Below are positions 56,400-64,000 of a stretch of 64,000 nucleotides of DNA, piece after piece. The position numbers and the translations under genes were made by a program. Positions within the stretch are counted from its first letter, which is position 1. The number at the start of each line of letters is the position of its first letter. The notes under the pieces are model-generated. The model saw nothing but the letters and a program-made list of their open reading frames with translations, was not told the DNA's origin and did not search any database. The DNA comes from Pseudomonas azerbaijanoccidentalis (lineage in GTDB: Bacteria > Pseudomonadota > Gammaproteobacteria > Pseudomonadales > Pseudomonadaceae). The stretch is taken from the NCBI RefSeq assembly GCF_019145495.1, contig NZ_JAHSTU010000001.1, forward strand, positions 682,001 to 746,000. Reading direction: 5' to 3'.

Positions 56400-57440
56400 T
56401 CAGAGTCCCGCCAACACTCGCAGATTGGCCAATGTCGATGCGTCCAGCGCAATACCATTGGCTTGCGTCTTGGCACGTTCGCGATGGCGTCGATCACCCG
56501 GCAAACGCTTGAGCCCCACACCGTGCATCTGCCGCACCAATTCCTGGCTGCGCTCGGCAAAGCTTTGCCCGGCGGCCTTGCTCGGGTCGATGACGATCAG
56601 CAACTGACCGGTCCAAGGCGTCTTGGCCCCCGGGTGATTTTTCCAGTCGAACTCGAAAGAGAAATTGCCTCCGGTCAACGCCGCTGCCAGCAACTCCACC
56701 ATCATCGACAACGCCGAACCCTTGTGCCCGCCGAATGGCAACAACGCGCCACCTTCCAGAATCGCTTTCGGGTCCTGGGTCGGCTGACCCAGACCGTCCA
56801 CACCCATACCCGGCGCCAGCCGCTCGCCCTTGCGGGCGGCAATCTGTACATCGCCGTGGGCGATGGCGCTGGTGGCCAGGTCGAACACGATCGGCTCACC
56901 GTCGGCCCGAGGGGCGGCGAAAGCAATCGGGTTGGTGCCGAACAACGGTCGATCGGCGCCGTGGGGCACCACGCAGGTCATGCTGTTGACCACACTGAGT
57001 GCTACCAGCCCTTCATAGGCAAACGGCTCGACGTCCGGCCACAACGCAGCGAAATGATGGGAGTTACGGATCGCCAGCACCGCGATCCCGGCACTGCGGG
57101 CCTTTTCCACCAGCAACGACCGTGCCGCGGCGAGCGCCGGTTGGGCAAAACCGTTAGCGGCATCAACCCGCACAAAACCGCTGGCCACATCCTCGACTAC
57201 CGGGACGGCTTTGCCGTTGACCCAGCCACTTTGCAGGGTCGAGACATAACCGGGAATGCGAAACACCCCGTGACTGTGCGCACCATCGCGTTCGGCACCG
57301 GCGCAGTTTTGCGCCAGCACCCGCGCGACGTCGGCGCAAGTGCCGTGGCGCAGGAATATCTTCTCAAGCAATGCCGTCAGCTCATCGAGGGACAGGGTTT
57401 GCGAGACAGCAGTAGACACATGATCGTGTGGCGCAGACAT
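56400..57440 (-). CDS. dpkA: Delta1-piperideine-2-carboxylate/Delta1-pyrroline-2-carboxylate reductase DpkA
   Basis: 346 residues from the ATG at 57438-57440 (GGAG 7 bp upstream). Member of the malate/L-sulfolactate dehydrogenase fold: NSHHFAALWPDVEPFAYEGLVALSVVNSMTCVVPHG in parts carries the catalytic His, with LFGTNPIAFAAPR and LPFGGHKGSALSMMVELLAAALTGG. The sequence follows P. putida DpkA along its whole length. It reduces cyclic imino acids from D-lysine or D-proline to L-pipecolate or L-proline with NADPH. No D-amino acid genes are adjacent. Confidence 0.88.
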   Translation of the reverse strand: MSAPHDHVSTAVSQTLSLDELTALLEKIFLRHGTCADVARVLAQNCAGAERDGAHSHGVFRIPGYVSTLQSGWVNGKAVPVVEDVASGFVRVDAANGFAQPALAAARSLLVEKARSAGIAVLAIRNSHHFAALWPDVEPFAYEGLVALSVVNSMTCVVPHGADRPLFGTNPIAFAAPRADGEPIVFDLATSAIAHGDVQIAARKGERLAPGMGVDGLGQPTQDPKAILEGGALLPFGGHKGSALSMMVELLAAALTGGNFSFEFDWKNHPGAKTPWTGQLLIVIDPSKAAGQSFAERSQELVRQMHGVGLKRLPGDRRHRERAKTQANGIALDASTLANLRVLAGL

Positions 57441-57681
57441 CTGAAGCTCCAGACTAATTATTGGAGGGGGCAACAGCGTACGTAGACCGCCGATTAACAA
57501 CGTGCGGCGTGTGACCTGTCAACTTTTAGATCGCACCGCCACATCATTCAACGATGTGCCGGCTTCACAAACGTCGTTCGAGCGGGCAATAACTATCTAC
57601 CACCTTGCACCGCTCACGGTTTTTTAGAGTTGAGGCTCCATCCACCGGCGCCCTGACCGGCGTCGCCAATGAGACTCAACG

Positions 57682-60600
57682 ATGCCCTCCACTACCGCTC
57701 CACTTTTGTTTGCCGAATTTCTTGAGCTCCCGGGTCGCTGGGATGAGCTGGGAAAAACCCACGGGCTGACGCAAGAAGACTTCGAATGGCTGCAACATGT
57801 GCAACTGGCCACTCAGCTTCTGCGCAGTCAACAGACCCCACCCATGCTGGCCCACCGCATCCTGCTCAAGGCCCAAGGGCTGGAAACCGTTAATCTGGCG
57901 GGTAGTTTTTCTTTGAGCACGACGCCCGATGATCACGAGGTCATTCTTTATACCCCGTACGGCGGCATCAAGAAGTTCGACACCGTCAAAACCCTGACCG
58001 ACTGGCTCGAAGCCGAACTCAAGCTTGCCACCGAAGACGACGATCTGCTCAGCCTGATGTCCCTGGCGCAACGCAAAACCCTGGTCGCTGCCGACAATAT
58101 CAGCATGGTCCTTGAGGTGATTGATGGCGACGTGTTCGAAGACCAGCACGCGTCCATCCGGCATTGCCAGAGCCTGAACGATCAAGCAATGCTCGACGAA
58201 CTGAGTGCACTGCCGACGCTGCGCGCCCTTCTCGATGCTGTGCTCGATGAGTTACTGCAACCGTCATTTCCAGGCCTGGATCAACGCAAGGCCCAAGTCA
58301 GTTTCTATTCGGTCATGGCAGCCGATAAAGCCATGCAGGACGGTCATGAGGTTCGACAATGGCACGGCTCCATGTCACTCAGTGACGCCGTTCTACATTA
58401 CTACCGCCATCAACACTGGCCAGCCGGGCAACAGCCTGAATTCTCCCACCCCCAAACAACCAACACCGGCAACGACCAGCAAAAATGGGAGCGCGCGGTA
58501 AAAACAGCTTCAGGCAAACTTGTCTCGTCGCTGAACACCAAACTGCAAAATCATTGGGACGGTGCAAGCAGAGATGGCGCATCCCGTCGCGCGTTTTTCA
58601 GCCGGACGATCGCTGAAAAGGCGCGAGCCGATATATGGCTCAAGCGTGAGTCCGGCATCATTAGTTCCGAACAGAGCCAGTCCCTGCACACGTTGTTTAA
58701 ACCCACTGCCCATCTCCCCCAGGGACTCACATTGGAGACCGTACGCCTGTGGGAATACCAGGCCAACTATATAGAGCTGGCAGGCTCGCTGATGATCAGC
58801 CATTCGAATGCCTGCCTCTACACCCCGACATTCGGCTTGCAGGTCTTGAAGGACTATGAAGACCTCAAAGCCACACTCCTGAGCAAATTCCGCGCAAGTG
58901 GTCACGAAGATGAACTCTATGGATTGCTGAGCCTGGAGGAACGTAACCGGTTCCTCGGTTTTGATCGGCCACACGTAACCGGTGAGGTGATTTCTGGTTC
59001 GATCTTTACGACCCTGTTCGAATCGATCATTGGTAAACAACTGCAGAATATGGAATACGCCCTGCAGGTGCTGCGGCACAGTGATTTCGCGATGGACATT
59101 CATGCCTTGTTTGACAAGGCGCTGGACATTCGCTCGATGATCAGCGAGCAATTGCTGGCACTCGATGCCCAGGGACGTTGGAGTACGCGGCCAGTGCTGA
59201 GCGGCCAACAGCGTCCGTCAATCGTACGGGCCGAAAGCACCGCCGCCTTTGTGAAAACCCTGAACGATGTCAACGCGCTGATCAGCGCAGAGTTTGCCGG
59301 CCAGCCACTCACCTCTTTGGCGCTGCAACGGGTGTACCTGGAAAAACTCAAACCTCAACTCGCCCACGCCCTTTGCGTTGGTGTACGTGGGGAAGCCAGC
59401 CAGCGTGCACTCGACCTCACACTCGGGGAGGCCGAGAGGGCCATCGTCGCAACCGTTTTCAACCCCGACCAAGCGGATCGCAAGACCCGTCGCGTCAACA
59501 ATGGCTTTCGGCCCGACGCTTACTCCCTGATCCTTGAGTGCACCGGGCAAGACAATGTCCTGCCGTTGGCCAATTGCCTGCTGATGACCGAGCGTGGCGG
59601 CCTCGACAATCAACATTCCGGCAGAGCCATTGCGTGGACGCCGGCCGCCGGTCTTGAGGTCTTTGGTTCGCTCAACGCCGCGAAACAGACGCTGAGCCGC
59701 TATCTGCTCGATCCTCGCAAGCGCCTGCGGCTGCTGGAAAACCTCACCCCTAGCCAACGTCACTTCCACCAGCGCTACTCGCTCAACTCGTTTCGATTGA
59801 TCGAAGGCAATGTGCTGCACCATCTTGCGCAGAATTCCATCGATCATTTCCTGGCGGTCTGCGAGCACGTACGATCCCTGAAGCTGGCAGAATCCAAGGA
59901 ACAAGATGCGCTGAAAAAGCTCACAAGTTCGGCCATTGCCAGTCATTTGCGCAGGGCCACGCAAGTCTCGAAAGCCGTCGCCTTGCGCCAGTCACTGCCC
60001 GCCTGGCTGGGTATGGCGCCGCTTTCAGAACAACAGCTGCACTTGGAGTTGCTTGAGCAATACCGCAACAGCGTCAGCGACGACAAAGACTATTTGCACG
60101 GGATACAAACGCTGGCGTCCTATGTCCAGGAGCGACTGACAGCCTTGCTTGCCAGCCGATACACCGGAACGCTGCCAGGGCCACACCAAATTGAAATAGC
60201 CCCTGAGCTCGCCCTGGCCGGCCCCGCGCAGACCCTGATCGAGTTTGCCCTGAACCACGTCAACATTGCCCAAGGCAGCGGATTCAAAGTCGCATCCGGC
60301 ACCACTACAGCCCTGCCCGATGGCCTGAATCAGACAGCTGTCCAACAGCTTTTACGGTCGCTGAACATATCGAGTACCTACGCCAGGAAAGTAACCGAAA
60401 CGTTGACCGGCACCAGCGAAGACGCCATCAGTCGAAAACTGCGCTTCGTTCAGCAACTCCCCTGGCAACTGCTGCAACATGCCCATGCACTGAAACTGCA
60501 ACATCGGCTGTCCGCCAGTGCTTTCGATCTGATCAGTCAGGTACTGGACATGCCGGACGCCGTCGCCCGCGCGCTGGTCAAGGATGCCCATGCCATCGTC

Positions 60601-62508
60601 AGGCCGCTGGAACTGATCAAAACAGCCGGCGCCACCGCCGTGAAAACACTGGGCCTGTACCTGATCGGTCCGGGCAGCGGGCATGAAGGGCCACACATCC
60701 TGTATGCGCCTTACCATGCGGGCGCCGTGTTCAGTGAGTTCGACAATGAAGCCAGTGTTGTCGCAGCAATCAACATGCCGGGCCCGCTGCAAAATCTGGT
60801 TATTCGACGGTTGCCCGATGATCAACAGTCGACCTTCAGCAACTTGTTCAAGGCCACCCTGGGTCAGCTCAGCGAAATCACCTTTGCTTCAACGCCTATC
60901 GGCGGCAACCTCCTTGAGCAGCTATACAGCGACAACACGCTACTCTTGACGCAAATGCTCGGCAGTCAATCCAAAACCACCGGGCAGATCGATTGGGAAG
61001 CCGCGAAAAACCTGTTCAGCTCGGGCATCAAGATCATTTCCGGCCTGTTGCCGGGCAAGCTCGCCTACGTGCAATTTTTGTGGCAAAGCTTCAAGGACTT
61101 CAAGGACTCGGCTCAAGCGCTACAGGACCATCACTGGAAACGCGCTCTGGAATATTTCATTGCCGGCACCGTGCAAATGGTGTCGGTAGGCAGGTTGTCT
61201 TTAGAGGGCTCGATCGTTTCGGAGCAGGTATCAGCGCAAACCGCTCAGGGCATACCAACAGAGCCCACCGTCGTTGATCCGCAATGGTCAAACATCAAGC
61301 CCACAGAGCCGTCGCGCACCCTCCTCAAACCCTTTGAAGACTCAACCGTCGCCCTCAAGAATTTGACCCGGGACAAGGCCACTGGCACCTACGCGGACCC
61401 CGTCAGCAAACTGAGTTATGCCCCGGTCGCGGGCAAAGTCTATGGCGTGGTCAAACCCGATGATGCCTGGCAAATCGGCAAGAACGACGACGGACCGCCC
61501 TTGCTCGCCACTGCGTCCGGCCAATTAGTGCTCGACCCTGAACGACATACGGTGCATTTCGGCAAGGCCATGTCGAAGATGGTCAACGAATTTGTAGCAG
61601 ACCTCGAAGTCAGCCAGGCATTGAACATCGAGGCGCGGGGCATGGCCAACATACGCGCCACGCATCCAGCCAAGGGTCGCCAGATTGTGCAGGCCATCGA
61701 CATGGCCCGCTATTACGCCTTCAACAGCCTGCATAACCTCGCCCAGGTTCGAAAACACCCGCAAGGGACCCGGCTGGAAGGTTTTTTCAAAAGCTTTTTT
61801 GATACCACCGTCGTCGATACAAACCTGCTCGACAAAATATCAAACGCCATTGTGCCCGTCTGCAAGGCATTGGTAGACCCTAACGAAGAATTGCTGGACT
61901 CCGAACGTTTTATCGTCGGTTCAAGTCGCGGCGGGTTACAAGACACCAGCGCTTTCGTCGTCGAGGAGGATGCACGCAAGCATGTGCATTTCACCGAAAA
62001 GTTCTTCAACCAACAACTCGACGCGTACAAGCCCATCCTGACGCAGCCGTTCGACGTGAACGGTCATGCTCAGGCTGCGATCCTCATTCACGAGTTCGCT
62101 CACCTTTTTTCCAAAGCCATTGATATTTCTTACCTGGAAGCGAGAAGACCGTTCAGTGATTTGATCGCGCCCATCACCGGTTTTGGCGCAGCCACGAAAA
62201 AAAGCCAGGAAAATTTCCAGCGAGAAGCGTTGTCGCTGGCGACGCCGAACGACGCCTTGTTCGCCCGCTGGAACGCCAAGCTGAAAACCTGGATCGACCT
62301 TGATTCAATTCCAAAGTTCGAACACATCGGCAAGGCGATTTTGAAAGCCACCGCCAGCACAAAAATGGCAGATGCCCGCATTGCATTCAGGAACCCGAAG
62401 GATGCGAGCGCGCGCGCTGACATCATTCTGCTCAACGCCGACTCACTCTCTTACCTGATTTGCCAGATGGGTCGACAGTTGGACCCGGTTGCAGTGTCTA
62501 CACCCTGA
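57682..62508 (+). CDS. Giant dermonecrotic-toxin-like (DUF6543-type) protein with a C-terminal HExxH domain
   Basis: 1608 residues, no signal peptide. The N-terminal two thirds are helical with four degenerate beta modules: about 72-133 (VILYTPYGGIKKFDTVKTL), 365-430 (ACLYTPTFGLQVLKDYEDL), 613-690 (AIAWTPAAGLEVFGSLNAA) and 990-1055 (HILYAPYHAGAVFSEFDNE). A hydrophobic stretch follows near 1110-1175. The last 300 residues include His1470-Glu-Phe-Ala-His1474 and Asp1481-x-x-Tyr1484, an aspzincin-like zinc site. Such orphan giants in P. fluorescens are labelled DUF6543/dermonecrotic toxin; action on eukaryotic or insect hosts is presumed, not shown. It lies alone between dpkA and fecR. The intergenic space upstream (57441-57681) shows nothing recognisable. 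Confidence 0.75.
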   Translation: MPSTTAPLLFAEFLELPGRWDELGKTHGLTQEDFEWLQHVQLATQLLRSQQTPPMLAHRILLKAQGLETVNLAGSFSLSTTPDDHEVILYTPYGGIKKFDTVKTLTDWLEAELKLATEDDDLLSLMSLAQRKTLVAADNISMVLEVIDGDVFEDQHASIRHCQSLNDQAMLDELSALPTLRALLDAVLDELLQPSFPGLDQRKAQVSFYSVMAADKAMQDGHEVRQWHGSMSLSDAVLHYYRHQHWPAGQQPEFSHPQTTNTGNDQQKWERAVKTASGKLVSSLNTKLQNHWDGASRDGASRRAFFSRTIAEKARADIWLKRESGIISSEQSQSLHTLFKPTAHLPQGLTLETVRLWEYQANYIELAGSLMISHSNACLYTPTFGLQVLKDYEDLKATLLSKFRASGHEDELYGLLSLEERNRFLGFDRPHVTGEVISGSIFTTLFESIIGKQLQNMEYALQVLRHSDFAMDIHALFDKALDIRSMISEQLLALDAQGRWSTRPVLSGQQRPSIVRAESTAAFVKTLNDVNALISAEFAGQPLTSLALQRVYLEKLKPQLAHALCVGVRGEASQRALDLTLGEAERAIVATVFNPDQADRKTRRVNNGFRPDAYSLILECTGQDNVLPLANCLLMTERGGLDNQHSGRAIAWTPAAGLEVFGSLNAAKQTLSRYLLDPRKRLRLLENLTPSQRHFHQRYSLNSFRLIEGNVLHHLAQNSIDHFLAVCEHVRSLKLAESKEQDALKKLTSSAIASHLRRATQVSKAVALRQSLPAWLGMAPLSEQQLHLELLEQYRNSVSDDKDYLHGIQTLASYVQERLTALLASRYTGTLPGPHQIEIAPELALAGPAQTLIEFALNHVNIAQGSGFKVASGTTTALPDGLNQTAVQQLLRSLNISSTYARKVTETLTGTSEDAISRKLRFVQQLPWQLLQHAHALKLQHRLSASAFDLISQVLDMPDAVARALVKDAHAIVRPLELIKTAGATAVKTLGLYLIGPGSGHEGPHILYAPYHAGAVFSEFDNEASVVAAINMPGPLQNLVIRRLPDDQQSTFSNLFKATLGQLSEITFASTPIGGNLLEQLYSDNTLLLTQMLGSQSKTTGQIDWEAAKNLFSSGIKIISGLLPGKLAYVQFLWQSFKDFKDSAQALQDHHWKRALEYFIAGTVQMVSVGRLSLEGSIVSEQVSAQTAQGIPTEPTVVDPQWSNIKPTEPSRTLLKPFEDSTVALKNLTRDKATGTYADPVSKLSYAPVAGKVYGVVKPDDAWQIGKNDDGPPLLATASGQLVLDPERHTVHFGKAMSKMVNEFVADLEVSQALNIEARGMANIRATHPAKGRQIVQAIDMARYYAFNSLHNLAQVRKHPQGTRLEGFFKSFFDTTVVDTNLLDKISNAIVPVCKALVDPNEELLDSERFIVGSSRGGLQDTSAFVVEEDARKHVHFTEKFFNQQLDAYKPILTQPFDVNGHAQAAILIHEFAHLFSKAIDISYLEARRPFSDLIAPITGFGAATKKSQENFQREALSLATPNDALFARWNAKLKTWIDLDSIPKFEHIGKAILKATASTKMADARIAFRNPKDASARADIILLNADSLSYLICQMGRQLDPVAVSTP

Positions 62509-62516
62509 TAACCGCG

Positions 62517-62546
62517 GGGTGCGCAGGATCAGGCTTCTGTGCACCC
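62517..62546 (+). terminator. Hairpin after the giant protein gene
   Basis: GGGTGCGCAG and CTGTGCACCC (one mismatch) around GATCAGGCTT, 9 bp after the stop; no T run follows. Possible weak or Rho-dependent end. The rest of 62547-62732 shows no gene and no ECF sigma factor. Confidence 0.5.
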
Positions 62547-62732
62547 GCTGGGGCTATCAAACCCATAGCGACGATTTGATCAATTTTTCACGCCCATTGT
62601 GGATACTGCGGCCCGCCGACGTGTTTTTGAGGCCGTCAGCGAAAAATAAGTACACTTTGATGGGTAATTGCCATGACAGATGTTCTCGCAGGCAGCCCTC
62701 AAGGTTAGAATGGCGGAAATCAGGATGAGTCA

Positions 62733-63737
62733 ATGACCGACCACTCTCTCTCGCAAGCCGAATTCGACGCCATCACCGATGCCGCAGCGCACTGGTGCAT
62801 GCGCTTGCACGCCGAAGACTGCACGGCGCAGGAGCGTCTGGCGTTCGAGCAATGGCTGGATGCTCACCCGCTGCATGCGTTCGAATACGAAGCCATGCTG
62901 GAAATCTGGGATGTCGCCGGGGACTTGCCTCGGCCGGAACCGGTGGTCGTGCCGATGGTGCGGGTCAAAGCGCAGACACCTTGGCGCACCTTCGGCATGG
63001 CCGCTGCCGTTTGCGCACTGGCTTTGCCCCTGGCGGCCTACAGCGGCTGGAACCTGGGCTGGTTGCCTAATTCGTACCAGCATTTCGAGGCAACCAACAA
63101 CGTGCGCCAGGTCACCCTGGATGACGGTAGCAAGGTCGAACTGAACCTGGGCAGTGAGCTGACCTACAGCAACTACAAGGATCAGCGTCGGGTGACCCTG
63201 AAAAAAGGCGAGGCCTTTTTCAACGTCACCCACGACACCCGCCACCCGTTTGTGGTCAAGGCAGCTGAAGGTAAAATTCGCGTCACCGGTACCCAGTTCA
63301 ACGTGTGGATGTACGAAGATCAGGTAAAAGTGAACCTGATCGAAGGCTCGGTGCTGGTCAGCAGCAATGACGACCTGCCGGGTGATGGTTTGCGGCTTGG
63401 CCCGTCGATGCAGGCCAGTTATCGCCACGGCGATTACATTCCGCGGATCAGACAGACTTACGACAACGACAACTCGCTGGCCTGGCTCAACGGCAAACTG
63501 GTGCTCGACGACCTCGCGCTCAGCGATGCGCTGCCGATGATCAACCGTTACCTGGAAACCCCGTTAATGGTCGCCGACCACAGTACCGGCGCCATTCGCA
63601 TCGGTGGCATCTACAACATCAAGGAACTCAATACACTGGTGGCGACCTTGCCCAAGGTGCTGCCTGTCTATCTGACGCGCAACAAAGAGGGCAATCCTGT
63701 CCTCAACTCCATCCCGCAACAACCGCCGAAAAGCTAA
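62733..63737 (+). CDS. FecR-family anti-sigma/sensor protein without adjacent sigma factor
   Basis: 334 residues. N-terminal cytoplasmic anti-sigma part with the DUF4880 pattern ITDAAAHWCMRLHAEDCTAQERLAFEQWLDAHPLHAFEYE in parts; one membrane helix FGMAAAVCALALPLAAYSGW (about 88-107); then the periplasmic FecR domain with VRQVTLDDGSKVELNLGSEL and FFNVTHDTRHPFVVKAAEGKIRVTGTQFNV in parts. It would receive a signal from a TonB receptor and control an ECF sigma factor, but none is encoded upstream; the gene that precedes it is the giant toxin-like gene. A terminator follows. Confidence 0.9.
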   Translation: MTDHSLSQAEFDAITDAAAHWCMRLHAEDCTAQERLAFEQWLDAHPLHAFEYEAMLEIWDVAGDLPRPEPVVVPMVRVKAQTPWRTFGMAAAVCALALPLAAYSGWNLGWLPNSYQHFEATNNVRQVTLDDGSKVELNLGSELTYSNYKDQRRVTLKKGEAFFNVTHDTRHPFVVKAAEGKIRVTGTQFNVWMYEDQVKVNLIEGSVLVSSNDDLPGDGLRLGPSMQASYRHGDYIPRIRQTYDNDNSLAWLNGKLVLDDLALSDALPMINRYLETPLMVADHSTGAIRIGGIYNIKELNTLVATLPKVLPVYLTRNKEGNPVLNSIPQQPPKS

Positions 63738-63766
63738 AAGGCCGCGACCCTTGCGGGGCGCGGCCT
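63738..63766. terminator. Terminator after fecR
   Basis: AAGGCCGCG and CGCGGCCTT form a perfect 9-bp stem followed by CTTC; the minus-strand flank (CTTTTAGC) also has a T run, so it may serve the convergent gene as well. Confidence 0.8.
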
Positions 63767-63795
63767 TCTTCATGCTTGTAGCAAGCCCTTGTTGA

Positions 63796-64000
63796 TTACT
63801 GTGCGGCCACCTTCCCCGCTTTCTCATCCTGTGTGCGAATGGTGTGCGCCTGATAGTGCGGATCGGCTTTGATCTGTTGCTCGGTGAACGGCAGCACACT
63901 CAACTGCTTCTTCGAAAACGCCAGGGTCTGATCCCGGGCATAGGGCGAAGACGGATCACTGGAGAGCGAGAACGCCAACAGCCCTTTAGCCTGCGGCCCC
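63796..64000 (-). CDS. C-terminal part of a probable penicillin/acyl-homoserine-lactone acylase family protein (truncated by window end)
   Basis: The minus-strand frame is open from the window edge to a TAA at 63796-63798, giving 67 residues. The segment FSLSSDPSSPYARDQTLAFSKKQLSVLPFTEQQIKADP resembles the last beta strands of Ntn-hydrolase acylases of the PvdQ/QuiP group ('SxxPxSPxxxDQxxxFSxKQ...LPF'). The catalytic Ser and the rest lie outside the window, so the assignment rests on a short stretch. Confidence 0.5.
   Translation of the reverse strand, partial: GPQAKGLLAFSLSSDPSSPYARDQTLAFSKKQLSVLPFTEQQIKADPHYQAHTIRTQDEKAGKVAAQ

Overview
The window is a stretch of a chromosome from a Pseudomonas of the P. 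fluorescens group. The evidence is the gene content: a six-gene Fap amyloid operon, a nicotinate (nic) catabolic cluster whose protein lengths and catalytic residues match the P. putida proteins, zwf-gnd, lpxO, cptA, dpkA, and many REP-type hairpins of the kind that fill gaps between genes in fluorescent pseudomonads. About fifty protein genes are packed closely. I saw no rRNA, tRNA, insertion sequence, prophage or CRISPR array.

Layout. 1-9.3 kb: tail of a C39-like peptidase, a PQQ-type sugar dehydrogenase, a small secreted protein, the DNA-end-binding protein Ku, the lipid A hydroxylase LpxO, the ABC-F ATPase YbiT (TTG start), an MFS exporter, an alpha/beta hydrolase and the azoreductase AzoR. 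9.4-15.1 kb: LysR regulator, YjbR-like protein, DUF1294 protein and UppP, a Cache-domain chemoreceptor, and PnuC coupled to a NadR-like kinase. 15.4-20.5 kb: fapABCDEF behind a -24/-12 (sigma-54) promoter candidate, followed convergently by a VpsR-like sigma-54 activator (20.6-21.9 kb). 22.3-29.1 kb: a small conserved protein, a delta-60 repeat protein, NhaB, and the overlapping minus-strand set gnd-zwf-HAD phosphatase. 29.4-39.3 kb: a 58-residue coiled-coil protein, CptA, an iron-regulated TonB receptor with a Fur box, a small secreted protein, GNAT, DinB, ZapE, an NTF2-like protein, a WYL regulator and an aldo/keto reductase. 39.4-41.8 kb: a gene remnant, a xanthine/urate-type permease and a TetR regulator (NicS candidate). 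41.8-52.9 kb: nicotinate catabolism. 53-57.4 kb: LEA2 lipoprotein, nitrilase and divergent LysR, small proteins, DpkA. 57.7-62.5 kb: a 1608-residue toxin-like protein. 62.7-64 kb: an orphan FecR and the C-terminus of an acylase-like protein.

How the genes work together. In the Fap operon FapC and FapB are the fibre subunits, FapA a periplasmic regulator or chaperone, FapD a C39-like protease, FapE an extracellular accessory protein and FapF the outer-membrane exporter. A terminator-like hairpin between fapC and fapD could set a higher dose of subunits than of export machinery. The nic genes encode the whole route from nicotinate to fumarate: NicAB (6-hydroxylation), NicC (to 2,5-dihydroxypyridine), NicX (ring opening), NicD (deformylation), NicF (deamidation) and NicE (maleate isomerisation), plus the transporter NicT and the regulators NicR and NicS. 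Repeated operator-like sequences lie in front of nicX, nicC and nicA. The porin gene nicP of P. putida is not next to nicT.

The least explained item is the giant protein at 57682-62508. It has four degenerate copies of a beta-rich module and a C-terminal HEFAH...DxxY motif resembling aspzincin (M35-like) metallopeptidases, and it has no recognisable secretion or immunity neighbour.
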